NCBI RefSeq assembly: GCF_023558375.1
Contig: NZ_CP083761.1
Span: forward strand, 4,543,001-4,607,000
Direction of reading: 5' to 3'
Source of the DNA: Chroococcidiopsis sp. CCMEE 29
GTDB taxonomy: Bacteria; Cyanobacteriota; Cyanobacteriia; Cyanobacteriales; Chroococcidiopsidaceae
DNA length: 64,000 bases
How positions within the stretch are numbered: position 1 is the first letter of the stretch; every line of letters begins with the position of its first letter. The position numbers and the translations under genes were made by a program. Below the pieces are notes generated by a model. That model was not told where the DNA came from, did not search any database, and saw only the letters and a program-made list of their open reading frames with translations. This document shows positions 28,574-40,653 of the stretch, piece after piece.

Positions 28574-29767
28574 TTACTGTTTAACTTGATTTAGATTAGT
28601 GGGATAAGTTGTAAATATTTCACTCTCACCATCTAAAGTCTCTCTTCTCAACAAGTTACCTGTAGTTTTCCCCAGTACCTTAGTTACGACTTCTTGATAC
28701 CGAGTAACACTGAATGTATTCAGTACTTTTTGGCGAGTCTGCCCCCAGTCCACAGGATAAGCTGTACCGCCAGCAATTGCAAGAATTGATTCAGCGATTG
28801 ATTCAGGCGAAGGCTCACAAGTCCAAAAGTCGGTTTCTGGGTTAAAGAATTCTCTCAAGGCAGGGGCATTCATGGTTAAAGTAGGAATCCCCATGGAAAG
28901 GGCTTCGTTCAACTTATTTGGAAGAGCATGGCACGCTGCATCTCCATCACCAAAGATACCCAATGCTAGGTCGCAGTTATCAACTAAGTACATGGGTAAA
29001 GAACCGCTAGGAAAGTTTAGATCTTTTCTCAGGAAAACACGATCTTCAAGAGCTTCTAGATGAATTTTCTCGGCATAAGTATGAAAAATAGGTTTATCCA
29101 CACCAAATAAAGTACACGTAAACGGCACTTCTTTTTCTTTTAAAATTTTCATTGCTTGTAGGATTTTATCTAGTCCATGTAGAGGAATAAATGTTCCCCA
29201 CCAGCATATATTTAATACACCATCTTCCATAAAGCTTCTCTTGAGAGTTAGTGTGGTAGAAGCATTACAATTGGGAGCTATAAAAACTTTGTTTTGATCT
29301 ATATTAATTCCTAAAAGTTTTTCCCAGTAATTTAGCTCATGCTTAGCACTGTGGATAATGTAGTCTGATTTTGTTAGAGCTAATATATCATGTTTCATGA
29401 TTGCTTTAGCTTCTTTGTCATCAGCATTTATCGATTTGTGCTCTTTCACATAATTGTCGTAGAGTGATATATGCATTTCTACAACTAGCTTTTTATTAAA
29501 AATCCTTGCTACCCAAAGGGCACTTTTAATAAATCTACCACTCTTTGGTAGGAGATATATTACATCTGCAAAAGCTGCTTTAATAAGTAGCTCAGTCCAG
29601 CAAAATATAATTGAAAGCCTTGTTTTCGTCCAGTAAAAATCAGGGTAAACTTGAGAAATACAATATCTAGATTCCTGGAGGAAATTAATAAGTACTCTGG
29701 AACGATAATTTCTAGGAAAAGATTTACCATATAGGAGGATTTTGATTTCTTTTGCATCAGCTAACAT
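28574..29767 (-). CDS. Family-4-like glycosyltransferase
   Basis: A GT-B enzyme transferring a sugar from a nucleotide donor. The C-terminal half shows the glycosyltransferase group 1 pattern: LNICWWGTFIPLHGLDKIL (~205-223), then SLPMYLVDNCDLALGIFG and LPNKLNEALSMGIPTL with the donor-binding Glu in the latter. The N-terminal domain is less conserved and binds the acceptor. The 397-residue length is normal. No specificity can be assigned. Confidence 0.85.
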   Translation of the reverse strand: MLADAKEIKILLYGKSFPRNYRSRVLINFLQESRYCISQVYPDFYWTKTRLSIIFCWTELLIKAAFADVIYLLPKSGRFIKSALWVARIFNKKLVVEMHISLYDNYVKEHKSINADDKEAKAIMKHDILALTKSDYIIHSAKHELNYWEKLLGINIDQNKVFIAPNCNASTTLTLKRSFMEDGVLNICWWGTFIPLHGLDKILQAMKILKEKEVPFTCTLFGVDKPIFHTYAEKIHLEALEDRVFLRKDLNFPSGSLPMYLVDNCDLALGIFGDGDAACHALPNKLNEALSMGIPTLTMNAPALREFFNPETDFWTCEPSPESIAESILAIAGGTAYPVDWGQTRQKVLNTFSVTRYQEVVTKVLGKTTGNLLRRETLDGESEIFTTYPTNLNQVKQ

Positions 29768-29855
29768 GACGATATCCCATCACTTCGTTTACAGTTATCT
29801 AGTACTTCAAAAGCTCAAATTTAGTCGATGCACAATGTCGAAAAACGAGTCTTGT

Positions 29856-30593
29856 TCAGGCTAGGTTGCTGCGCATGTTAATCACACGGGCAGGCACTCC
29901 AGCAGCGATCGCGCCATCCGGCACATCGTGCGTGACGACAGCACCCGCGCCAACTACAGCACCCTTGCCAATTCGTACCCCATCCAACACAATCACACCG
30001 AAGCCTAACCAGGCATCATCATCGATAATGATTCCTCCTTTTGTCTGCAATGGTTGCTTACTGATCAGTTCACCTGGTGCAACGCCGTGATCGTAGGGAT
30101 AGAATGCACAGTTAGGTGCAATTTGCACACCACGACCAATTTGAATGGGTGCTTTGTAGGCTGAAAACTGACACCGGGGCTGAATATGTGTATTAGAGCC
30201 GATCTTTAAGCTGCCGCCATCACCAGTCTGAATGCAGGTATCATTATGCACGCGGACCTCATCACCTAGCTCTACTGAGCCACTGTTTTTAACCTGAAAG
30301 ATCAAAACACGATCGCCGATGAAAATATGAGCGCCGAGTTGCAGATTGGCATGATGAATAGTTGCACTAGGCGCGATATAGCCTTTTGAATTGTAACGAG
30401 CTAAGCGACGGCGTTCATAGTAGGGTGGAGCAAACAATGTGGCAAGCCAAGTGGCAATTCGTCCGAAATAGCTTAACCCTGCAAATTGCATCCAAAAGCG
30501 CGACCAGATGGTTGAGGTGACGCCCCGCATGCCAGTAGACTGCAAGGTCTTGAAACGATGAGCCCAAATCTCTTGAGAGAATGCGTTTATCAT
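29856..30593 (-). CDS. Left-handed beta-helix O-acetyltransferase (WbbJ-like)
   Basis: A hexapeptide-repeat acyltransferase expected to O-acetylate a sugar. From about residue 80 the [LIV]GxxxxI periodicity is plain: APSATIHHANLQLG, IGDRVLIF, LGDEVRVH, IGSNTHIQ, IGRGVQIA, and a C-terminal IGKGAVVGAGAVVTHDVPDG with the usual loop and cap. I start it at the ATG at 30593. The frame remains open to 30689, but those codons translate the AT-rich repeat at 30637-30672 and are unlikely to be protein. Confidence 0.85.
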   Translation of the reverse strand: MINAFSQEIWAHRFKTLQSTGMRGVTSTIWSRFWMQFAGLSYFGRIATWLATLFAPPYYERRRLARYNSKGYIAPSATIHHANLQLGAHIFIGDRVLIFQVKNSGSVELGDEVRVHNDTCIQTGDGGSLKIGSNTHIQPRCQFSAYKAPIQIGRGVQIAPNCAFYPYDHGVAPGELISKQPLQTKGGIIIDDDAWLGFGVIVLDGVRIGKGAVVGAGAVVTHDVPDGAIAAGVPARVINMRSNLA

Positions 30594-30636
30594 AATGCTG
30601 TGTTGTGCGATTTGAGCATTGCTGAGTGACCAAAAA

Positions 30637-30672
30637 GATTTTAGATTTTGGATTTTAGATTTTAGATTAGGG
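30637..30672. repeat. AT-rich short tandem repeat (GATTTTA units)
   Basis: Five near-copies of a 7-8 bp unit (GATTTTA or GATTTTG) run without gap upstream of the acetyltransferase. Such AT-rich heptamer tracts are a common type of short repeat in cyanobacterial spacers and explain the spurious N-terminal extension of the gene below. Confidence 0.7.
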
Positions 30673-30789
30673 TTAGAGCGAATCCACAAGAAAAATTGAT
30701 AAGTGATATTTAAGACGCCTCTATTTCCAAGCCCTTAGTTCTAACAATGTAATTAATCCAAAATTCATTAAAATTTAAACGATTCAGTC

Positions 30790-31740
30790 TTAAATATGTG
30801 CTAAGGAACCTTGATCTATCCTTACAAAGTTATTTAAGACTTTAGCATCAAGCATATCTAAGATTTTAGAATCTTGCTTTGTATCAAACTTTCTTGCAAA
30901 ATGAAAATCACCAGTAGTTATTTTTGAATAATCTTCGGCGGTCAACACTTTAGCACAACCATTAAGCTCTCTGGGATAATCAACATAGCGCTTATTGTCA
31001 TTACAAAGATTGAACCGCTCACTATTTACTAACACAGTTTGAATTAGAGATTCTTCAGGACCCAGTGTTCTTCTGTAATATCTCAATATTTCAGGATTTT
31101 TTCTCAAGTAGTCTATTAGATATTTTACACATGCTTTTGATAGAGTATTCCAATACCATCCTCGGTAACATCTAAACTCGTTAGTAAATGGAGTTTTTGT
31201 TTCCATTCCGATAAGGGAATATCTCCATTTGACTATAAGTGGTGTAGAGTGTTCAATTCTCTCTGAGTATTTTTTTAGGAGCCAACTAGTTGATTCTGGA
31301 AGACAGATGTACTGAGCAAAAAAGCGCTTGATATTCTTTTGATTCCAGTCCGATTCTTCTGAAAGTAAATCATGATAACGTATGAAGCCGTCATATGTAG
31401 TTTTAGAAAGAAAATCTTCGATTTCAGATATGGGTTGAGTTGGGTAATCTTGCCCTGACAAACAAATAAGCCAATCAAAGTCAAAATCATGCTTAAACAA
31501 CCAATTAATAGCATTGAGATAAATTTCTAAGATCGAAGAATTACCCCGTCTTGCTGGTGTCTTGCGTTTAATTACGTCAATACCTGATAAGTTGTTCAGG
31601 GTAGTCAAATTTAGATAGGAGGAACTGAAGTCATGATTGATTAATACATGAGAATCAGGACTTGACTTTTTGATAACTTGAACTAACCTACAAATCTGTT
31701 CTGGATCTTTATGGCTTTGAATAAAGTAGCAAACTTTCAT
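30790..31740 (-). CDS. Family-14-like (core-2/I-branching) glycosyltransferase
   Basis: Resembles the branching beta-1,6-N-acetylglucosaminyltransferase family, whose members add side-branch HexNAc or xylose without a DxD motif. Markers are CYFIQSHKDPEQI at the start, ILINHD-type strand around 35, FDWLICLSGQDYPTQP (~88-103) and GPEESLIQTVLVN (~247-260) containing the catalytic-type Glu pair. At 316 residues it has the compact bacterial length. It suggests a branch point in the polymer. Confidence 0.82.
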   Translation of the reverse strand: MKVCYFIQSHKDPEQICRLVQVIKKSSPDSHVLINHDFSSSYLNLTTLNNLSGIDVIKRKTPARRGNSSILEIYLNAINWLFKHDFDFDWLICLSGQDYPTQPISEIEDFLSKTTYDGFIRYHDLLSEESDWNQKNIKRFFAQYICLPESTSWLLKKYSERIEHSTPLIVKWRYSLIGMETKTPFTNEFRCYRGWYWNTLSKACVKYLIDYLRKNPEILRYYRRTLGPEESLIQTVLVNSERFNLCNDNKRYVDYPRELNGCAKVLTAEDYSKITTGDFHFARKFDTKQDSKILDMLDAKVLNNFVRIDQGSLAHI

Positions 31741-31803
31741 GTTCTACCCCAGCAAGTTAGTTAATTGAGTAACAAATTCATAATGTACTTTCTCTAGATG
31801 AAA

Positions 31804-31857
31804 TACTCCCTTTCCCCAAAACTTTAGATTTGGTAACTTAATGCAGGGAAGGGAGTA
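31804..31857. repeat. Inverted repeat between the GMC and GT14 genes
   Basis: TACTCCCTTTCCC (31804-31816) pairs with GGGAAGGGAGTA (31846-31857) with one bulged base and a 29-nt loop. It may terminate the upstream gene; there is no clean T-run. Confidence 0.45.
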
Positions 31858-31908
31858 CTCAATATAACTGCTACGGAAATATTTGACGCGCTAAAGTAAG
31901 CGTTTTGC

Positions 31909-33615
31909 TCACTTGGTAGAAGTCACTTCGAGCCCTTTGGTTACCCCAGCAGAAGAATCCATGTGCTCTTTAATGTGGTCGGCAAGCCGAACTGCTAGAG
32001 CAATAATGGTGAGCGTAGGATTCGAAAGACCACTAGTCGGAAAGACTGAACTACCAGCTACATACAAATTGCTAACTCCATGAACTTGACACTGCTCGTT
32101 GACGACACCTTGTTTGGGGTTGATGCTCATGCGTGTGGTACCTATGTGATGGTATGAACCCCTAACTGATTGCCAAGAAGTGTCATCTTCAGTCAGCTCA
32201 CTTTGCAGTTGACCAAGCCCAGAACGAGCAAACTCTTCTGCAATGATCTGCTGCGATCGCTCAATCGTGTATTTGTCAATTGGACTCAAACGCCAATCGA
32301 GTTGCACGCGATTGAGCCCCAGACTGTCGCGTTCGCGACTGAGTGTAATGCGGCTATCTGGATTGGGAGCTTGTTCCCCAATCAGGTGGGTATTGCACAA
32401 GTTAGGCTGTGCAGCAGAGAGAGATTTTTTGCTGAAAAGCTTGGCATAGGCTTTAGCAGCGATGCGATCAAAATTGGCGATCGTTGTAGCTAAATCTTGG
32501 ATAAAAGTTGGGTCGCTATCGTACTTACGACCTTCCTTAATGGTTGGGAAATATTTGCGACGTTGTTCCTTAAGGGTTGGAAAAGCTTGATGCCCTGTTG
32601 GCTGCCGATTCTTCAATCGCTTCAGACGCTGGAAAGCCTTTATCCATTCTTCCTCAAAGGGTAGAAGTCTGGCGCAGAAATTGACCATTTGCTCGCGCTC
32701 TTGCACCTCCTTGGACAGACCTAGGGCTGTGGCGATAAAAGTCTCGCCAATCTGACAACTCCTCCCCGCGTATAAAGGCGCCGGGCTGGAAAGCCGCATC
32801 TTACCTGATATCAGGTACGGATGTTCCATGAAGAATCTGCCCACCAGATCGTATTGATTACCTAATCCATTGCTTTGGACTTGGTTGGAGCCTAACAGTA
32901 AGCGCGGGTTCTCAATGCCACCGACAGCCAGAATAAACACTTTGGCTGCCACCCAAAACTGTTTTCCGTCCAAGCGCGCCACCCGCAGTCGCGTCACTGC
33001 CTGCGCCGTATCATTGGTCTCAATCTCCACAACGTTGGCACTGAGAATTGTATTGATGTTTCTCGCCTGCTCTAGTTCTGCTCTGTAAGCCTCACCAAAG
33101 TGCAAGTGTGTCGGCGGGATGATCTGCCATAGATACGTAGCTATTTGCTCTGTCAGAAACGGTAATTGTCGACGTTGCAGTTCGCCCAATGCCTCTTCCC
33201 AATACGCCAAATCATACTCATAAGGTCCGAGCTTACAAGCTTTTTGGGCGCGCTTGTAGTAAGGGTCTAACTCCGCTTTAGTGAAAGGCCAGCCACTATA
33301 AGGCATCCATGGGCGGTCTTCAAAATCGATGTCGTCCAGTGGTCGGCTCCATCCTGCCCAAAGATTGGTAGAACCACCGAAATAACGAGCGCGAGCCTCC
33401 TTTAACGGGAAATAGTTCACCCCAACATTCTCACCCGTGTAAAGGGATTGCGTGGCTTCACCATAGTCTAATCCTCCACTTTCTAGCAGACAGACTTGGT
33501 AGGGTTGGTTGCTAAACTCCCGTGCTAAGGTAATTCCTGCAGCTCCACCTCCAATGATGCAGATGTCAGTCTCTACAAGCGTATCTTCTGGTAATGTCAA
33601 TGCATCAATGAACAT
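31909..33615 (-). CDS. GMC-family FAD oxidoreductase
   Basis: A glucose-methanol-choline type flavoenzyme oxidising an alcohol group, here presumably of a sugar. The FAD loop GGGAAGITLAREF is at ~22-34; RYFGGSTNLWAGW (~92-104) holds the flavin loop; the C-terminus has SYHHIGTTRM (catalytic His pair region), then SNLYVAGSSVFPTSG and NPTLTIIALAVRLADH. The 568-residue length is usual. A decayed paralogous C-terminus lies at 20131-20400. There is no signal peptide, so it probably acts in the cytoplasm on a precursor. Confidence 0.9.
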   Translation of the reverse strand: MFIDALTLPEDTLVETDICIIGGGAAGITLAREFSNQPYQVCLLESGGLDYGEATQSLYTGENVGVNYFPLKEARARYFGGSTNLWAGWSRPLDDIDFEDRPWMPYSGWPFTKAELDPYYKRAQKACKLGPYEYDLAYWEEALGELQRRQLPFLTEQIATYLWQIIPPTHLHFGEAYRAELEQARNINTILSANVVEIETNDTAQAVTRLRVARLDGKQFWVAAKVFILAVGGIENPRLLLGSNQVQSNGLGNQYDLVGRFFMEHPYLISGKMRLSSPAPLYAGRSCQIGETFIATALGLSKEVQEREQMVNFCARLLPFEEEWIKAFQRLKRLKNRQPTGHQAFPTLKEQRRKYFPTIKEGRKYDSDPTFIQDLATTIANFDRIAAKAYAKLFSKKSLSAAQPNLCNTHLIGEQAPNPDSRITLSRERDSLGLNRVQLDWRLSPIDKYTIERSQQIIAEEFARSGLGQLQSELTEDDTSWQSVRGSYHHIGTTRMSINPKQGVVNEQCQVHGVSNLYVAGSSVFPTSGLSNPTLTIIALAVRLADHIKEHMDSSAGVTKGLEVTSTK

Positions 33616-34306
33616 AATCGCTCTTGCTAAATTCTAAAGTGACAAATTTCGATATTTCGTTAACCACAGGAGTTATGCACTTAAGCCTAAAATCTTGCTC
33701 CGCCCTAGCCCCTTGCAAAAGGGGTTGGGGGATTCTCAACTGCGTAAGTCCTGAACCAGACATACAGATCGCGCTAGGGAAGGCTGGATAACGAGCAATA
33801 CCGATTACAGGTATTTCTTGTTCTGAACTTGGGTTCCCTTGAGTCGTGAAAGTGCGATCGCCATCTCAGAAACCTGAGATCATCTTTATTAATGCATCCG
33901 GTTCCTGAAATCTTGGCGTGAGACTAAGGGAACCTGCTGATTAGCTACTTCTTTAAGTTTGATGAAAGTCTACTGACGCGAACGATTCCTAGGTCGATTG
34001 CTTGCTCATCCGCCTTCCCAAAAGTCTAGTACTCTTGACTTTGGGGCGTTTCATCCTAACAATGCCTGCTGATGCGCTTCTGAAATTTGGACAATAAGCC
34101 TATGTTACCAGGGCTGTTAAATTGCACTCTTGGTGTCATCTCTAGCAACCCGCAGCGTATACGCTGGTCAAGTCAAATCAAATTATTAGCTTGATTATAC
34201 TGCAAACTTGTTGCTTTGGCACAACCAAACTAAAACCAGCACAATTGTATTAATATTTACAATCTGCAATTTACATACCTAAACTATAACGACTATTCAC
34301 TCGCTG
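33616..34306. other. Long spacer upstream of the GMC gene
   Basis: No gene seen in 690 bp. It contains a CCCCTTGCAAAAGGGG hairpin at ~33710-33725 (a frequent cyanobacterial spacer repeat) and a perfect 7-bp stem ATCTCAG/CTGAGAT with an AAAC loop at 33863-33880. The latter could end transcription of the Kdo block. The stretch 33955-34150 has no stops-free frame or motif that I recognise, and probably carries the promoter of the GMC gene. Confidence 0.5.
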
Positions 34307-35523
34307 TTAAACTAAGGAAGCATTTAAATGTTTAACGTTTTGAATTGTAGACAGCAAATCTGCTTCATGTTTGATTCGGCTGGAAATATGATCTTGATAA
34401 AAGAATTTTTCGACTATATCGCTTCCAAAGCCTACTATACATTGAGCATTGAAAAGAAACTCTAGAGTTAAGCAAGCAGAGCTAAACGTAAAGATTTTAG
34501 GCATTTGAAGCTTTTGTAGCTCTGGACTAAGAAATAATTCCATGAACAAAACTTCAAATGGAAGATAGAATAAAATTTCTTCAGAAAGAAGAAAAATATT
34601 TGAATAAAGATCGCTCAGCGCAGACTTTAATTGGAGTATTTTGAGTTTTGAGTCTCTTGGGTGAGGTTTAATCAAAAGAACTGATTTTTCTGGAATTCCT
34701 TGAGTTTCTAAAAATTCTCTGTACGCACAAATTTCCTTCTCCAAAGACATCCTACCTGCTGCTTCTGAAAAATTTGATGTTAGCAAAATTGATACGGGAG
34801 AATTTTGAATACTTGTACGCAAATCATGTGTGTAATTAAGGTCTATTAAACTCTCTAATTTTTGCCTAAGGATTTTGAAAATTTGTATATGAAATTTCCT
34901 ATCAATAAGAATTATTTTCATCGGAGGAACTTCACCAAAAGCAGATGGTAGTGCGAAGTAACCTACATCAAATTCTTTCTGAACAAGGAATCTTCTTTGA
35001 GGTACTAATACTTTGATTTTATTTTTTAATAATGTAAGTATAGTGTTTGAGTAGCTATTTGAACTCTTAACCGAAACTGGTGGAAGAAACGCTGATTCAG
35101 AGAAATAAATTCCAATACCATCTCCATAACAGATCTTTTCTGCCGATTCATAAACATTCATTAAAAGCTGGTTTTCAAACTTCCATTCCCGAGATAGATA
35201 AATTTCGTCAGGATTTTTAACTCCTATTAACTCGTGAACCAAGCAAGATATTCTAGATAAACCAAAAATTTTTAACTTGTTAGCAATCAACTTCATCTGC
35301 TCCAAAGGAATGTACGAAATTTTCTCCCATGAGCAAATTGACTTAGCCATTTTCTCAATAAAAGCTGCGAATTCCTCAGCTTGCCCTTGAGGGGCCCACA
35401 GTGGAGTGATAACAAGATAATTCTCATAATTAATATTCAGTTCTTGTTCTTCCTTTTCTCTATAGCTAAGAACTGACAAAACTGTAACTAACTGAATACT
35501 ACCAAAGCAAGCTATAAGTCGCT

Positions 35524-35545
<22 letters not shown>
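34307..35545 (-). CDS. Polysialyltransferase-like GT-B protein, candidate CMP-Kdo transferase
   Basis: I infer a CMP-ulosonate-dependent glycosyltransferase. Two motifs stand out in the 412 residues: GDG at 141-143 in CYGDGIGIY, corresponding to the (D/E)(D/E)G motif, and KPHP at 293-296 in LLIKPHPRD, the HP motif. Bacterial sialyltransferases and polysialyltransferases share this pair. The preceding DEIYLSREWKFENQLL also has the look of that family. No sialic-acid synthesis gene lies nearby, but kdsC, kdsA, kdsB and kdsD do, so CMP-Kdo is the most likely donor. The 5' end overlaps the end of kdsC by 22 bp. Family membership is moderately sure; the donor is inferred. Confidence 0.6.
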
Positions 35546-37665
<2,120 letters not shown>

Positions 37666-37720
37666 TCCAATCGCTCCCAAGAAGTAATTGCTTGTGGCTG
37701 AATTAAATTAGATTAAACGC

Positions 37721-38593
37721 TTAATAGTCAGAGCTATCAGCGCTGTGCAAAGCCATTTTTTTAAGATTCTGCAGGGCTTTTGCAGGAGCTGAAATAGAAT
37801 TTCCTAACCAAGCCTTTTTTTCTTGATATTGAGACAAGTCGAACAAAGGCTGCTTGACTTCCCCTAACAGATTAAAGAAGTATCTAGGTGTGTTAGTCTT
37901 TGAGCGGACAGTAACGCCATGTACAGAGTAGAGCGAGTTAATAAACAATATCAACACATTACGTTGGTACTTTACAGTTTTAACTACCTCAACATACTTG
38001 TCACGGATATATTCCCCTCTAAAGTGATTAGGCTTGTCCTTAAGTTTGTAAATTTCCAGGTCTCCCCCAGTTGATGTATCTTCTGGACTACGCAGATAGT
38101 AAAGACCAGCAAATAACTTGTTGGGCTTGTCTACATGAGCTGTTCGTACAGATGATGGAGTTCCCGCAACCGGCGTATTCACACAAATTTGAGCATCTAA
38201 TAGAACATTAACGTCAGGAAAATTATCAATTTTTCTAACTCCCGATGTTAAAGTTTTGAGTGCTCCAATCTCCTCTTCAAAAGAGGGATACATCAACCGA
38301 ACATGATCTTCAAACAAGCTTACAACTTCGTTTAAAAAAACATTTGATGTATGGACTTGAACAAAATTTTTCCATAAAGGGCTGATATTCTCATTACTGA
38401 AAACTTCGCTTGCTGAATAGCTAAATCGCTTATTGCTTGAATAAGTTTCCTCTTTGGCAATTGTTTTGACATCAGGATACTCAGAGAGGAGTTGCAAAGA
38501 AATTTCGTCCTCCAGTGGATCGGTAATAATGATGTGTGGAAACGGCTCGCTTGACACATCAATTTTTTGAACACGCGACAGTAGCGACTTCAT
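37721..38593 (-). CDS. 2OG-Fe(II) oxygenase-like protein
   Basis: A predicted non-haem iron, 2-oxoglutarate-dependent oxygenase. The double-stranded beta-helix fold is signalled by TAHVDKP with the HxD iron ligands (His153, Asp155), the distal HGV (His225), and Arg237 as the probable 2-oxoglutarate anchor. The strand FAGLYYLRSPED between them is typical. No close functional relative can be named. It sits between kdsB and kdsD on the same strand, so hydroxylation of Kdo or of a sugar carrying it is possible; Kdo 3-hydroxylases of some proteobacteria are also 2OG-Fe(II) enzymes, though not clearly this subfamily. Confidence 0.75.
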   Translation of the reverse strand: MKSLLSRVQKIDVSSEPFPHIIITDPLEDEISLQLLSEYPDVKTIAKEETYSSNKRFSYSASEVFSNENISPLWKNFVQVHTSNVFLNEVVSLFEDHVRLMYPSFEEEIGALKTLTSGVRKIDNFPDVNVLLDAQICVNTPVAGTPSSVRTAHVDKPNKLFAGLYYLRSPEDTSTGGDLEIYKLKDKPNHFRGEYIRDKYVEVVKTVKYQRNVLILFINSLYSVHGVTVRSKTNTPRYFFNLLGEVKQPLFDLSQYQEKKAWLGNSISAPAKALQNLKKMALHSADSSDY

Positions 38594-38675
38594 AATCTCC
38601 TTACTTTACAGATTATTTTAATAAAAGCTTTGTCTAGTTGAGAGTAGGCAGTAAAGCTCTTCACTCCCTTATTTC

Positions 38676-39668
38676 TTAGAGTCCGCTACGAACGATGTCG
38701 TGCAGGCGAATTAGACCAACACAATGCTGCTGCCCATCCACAACAGGTAACAAAGAAATTTGGGAGGGACGATTTTCCATTAATTGCAAGGCATGGTATG
38801 CCAGTAAATCGGGAGAAACTACAACCGGATTTGGCGTCATCATTGAACTTGCTGTCAGTGTTTCCAGAGCGGTTTGTTTGACTTTTTGCAACAATCGGCG
38901 CAGATCGCCATCTGTAATAATTCCTACTAAACAGCCTGAATCATCCACAACATTGACCGCCCCCAAACCCCTGTGACTAATTGTACTGAGCACTTCAATC
39001 CAAGCGGCTTGTGGTGAAACGGTGGGAGTTTCCACACCAGTGTGCATCAAATCCCTCACTCTGAGAGTCAAGCGCTTGCCTAATCGTCCGGCTGGATGGT
39101 TGAGGGCAAAATCTTCTGGAGTTAATCCTTTGACTTGGATCAAGGTCATTGCTAGAGCATCCCCGATGGACAAGGCAACCGTTGTACTGGTAGTGGGTGC
39201 TAAATTAAACGGACACGCTTCTTTGTCAACGGCAGCATCTAGCACTACATCTGCATTACGAGCCAGGGTGGAGCACAGGTTGCCTACCAGGGCAATTATT
39301 GGCACCTGCCGAGATTTGAGGTAGGGTAACATCGCCACTAGTTCATCAGTTTCACCACTGTTACTCAAGACGATGGCAACATCTTTGGCACTGACAATTC
39401 CGATGTCCCCATGTAGCGCATCAGCTGGATGAAGATACACTGCAAGCGTACCCGTACTCGTCAAAGTTGCAGCAATTTTACGTGCTACAATCCCTGATTT
39501 GCCTACCCCTGCTAGAATTACTTTGCCCTGACAATTAGCTAACAGCTTAACTGCCTGTTCTACTTGTTCTAAGTGCAGCCGATTTGCCGCCTTTGTAATT
39601 GCCTCTGCTTCTAGTAGAAGCAGTTTGACAACCTGTAAAACATAAGTTTTGTCCTCTATGCACTGCAT
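38676..39668 (-). CDS. kdsD: Arabinose-5-phosphate isomerase
   Basis: Converts ribulose 5-phosphate to arabinose 5-phosphate, the first committed substrate for Kdo. The SIS domain has GVGKSGIVARKIAATLTSTG (~55-74), the HPADALHGDIG loop with active-site His, SNSGETDEL (~107-115) and HPAGRLGKRL (~190-199). Two CBS domains follow (VRDLMHTG and LTASSMMTPNPVVV), as in E. coli KdsD. The 330-residue length is normal. A 2OG oxygenase separates it from kdsB. Confidence 0.93.
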   Translation of the reverse strand: MQCIEDKTYVLQVVKLLLLEAEAITKAANRLHLEQVEQAVKLLANCQGKVILAGVGKSGIVARKIAATLTSTGTLAVYLHPADALHGDIGIVSAKDVAIVLSNSGETDELVAMLPYLKSRQVPIIALVGNLCSTLARNADVVLDAAVDKEACPFNLAPTTSTTVALSIGDALAMTLIQVKGLTPEDFALNHPAGRLGKRLTLRVRDLMHTGVETPTVSPQAAWIEVLSTISHRGLGAVNVVDDSGCLVGIITDGDLRRLLQKVKQTALETLTASSMMTPNPVVVSPDLLAYHALQLMENRPSQISLLPVVDGQQHCVGLIRLHDIVRSGL

Positions 39669-39694
39669 ACTTCTACCTGTGTTGAGTGAAATTG

Positions 39695-40579
39695 CTAGAC
39701 TGGCTTAGTCGTCAAGATGGGTCGTTTGATAAGTTTCTTAACTGCTCCCATCGTGGCCTGCTTGAGTGGTCGAATTGCTTGTTTGAGATAATTCCTCTCG
39801 CGCCCCAGAAATGAGAAGTTTCCCTTCAGTAAGTCGCGTCTAACATAGGATCTGACCATGCTGAGCTTGATGTCTTGCTCAGTAATATAACCAGATGCAA
39901 CTGCCTCATTGAAGTATTTAAACCACACTTCTCCATAGGGATGATTTGGGTATTTCCAAGGCTGAGTGTAAAGGCTGGTATAGTGGATCAGCTTGGTATC
40001 TTTATCACAATAATCAAGCACATTCCACTGCGGAGCGAGTTCTCCAATTGTATAGGGATGATGTGCAAGAAAAGTACGGCTCATACCCATGAATTCTGTG
40101 TAGTCATACAAGCCTTGGTCGATCTCATCAAAAATTGCTTCCAGGTCAAATCTAGATTTTTCACAGTCAATCAACATCACACTCAGACCCCAAAGGTCAG
40201 GTCTAATGCGATACGCTCCTTTTTTTGCTAAAAAACTACAGCCATTCATGGGCGTATTGAACAGCTCTCCAATATCGGATAGAGAAACGATATCGGAGTC
40301 TACATAAATTGCCTTTCCCTGGTAATTGCAAATTTCAGGAATTAAAAATCTGTAGAGGCTAAATTCAGTACCACCATTACGGTATTTAACCCTCAATGAC
40401 ATCGGAGCTAAAAATGGCTCTCCATCGTTTAACTCAATGGCATTATGAGTTCCATGCAACACATAGATATCAAGTTCTCTTTGGCTATGTTTACGCAGAG
40501 AGTGAATCAGAGTCTTTCTTTCTAAAAGACTTGCCTCTCCAGAACCGATAAAGACCTTAACCCGCTCTTGTTGATTCAT
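39695..40579 (-). CDS. GT8-like glycosyltransferase
   Basis: A retaining GT-A enzyme of the galactosyltransferase/glycogenin group in appearance. KVFIGSGEASLLERKTLIHSL at the N-terminus is the first nucleotide-binding region (cited here as two overlapping parts, KVFIGSGEA and ERKTLIHSL). YVDSDIVSLSDI near residue 95 carries the DxD metal site, and NVLDYCDKDTKLIHYT near 190 contains the conserved late His. The C-terminal ~60 residues are strongly basic, suggesting membrane association. Sugar unknown. Confidence 0.82.
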   Translation of the reverse strand: MNQQERVKVFIGSGEASLLERKTLIHSLRKHSQRELDIYVLHGTHNAIELNDGEPFLAPMSLRVKYRNGGTEFSLYRFLIPEICNYQGKAIYVDSDIVSLSDIGELFNTPMNGCSFLAKKGAYRIRPDLWGLSVMLIDCEKSRFDLEAIFDEIDQGLYDYTEFMGMSRTFLAHHPYTIGELAPQWNVLDYCDKDTKLIHYTSLYTQPWKYPNHPYGEVWFKYFNEAVASGYITEQDIKLSMVRSYVRRDLLKGNFSFLGRERNYLKQAIRPLKQATMGAVKKLIKRPILTTKPV

Positions 40580-40653
40580 GACAAATCTCCTGCTGTTGAA
40601 CCTACGTAGGCTAACTTTTAACTACAGTGCATAAACTTCTGTACGTAGAATTA

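Noticed and set aside
30594-30689. N-terminal extension of the LbH acetyltransferase
   Set aside because: The residues are translated from the AT-rich GATTTTA repeat; the start at 30593 is more likely.
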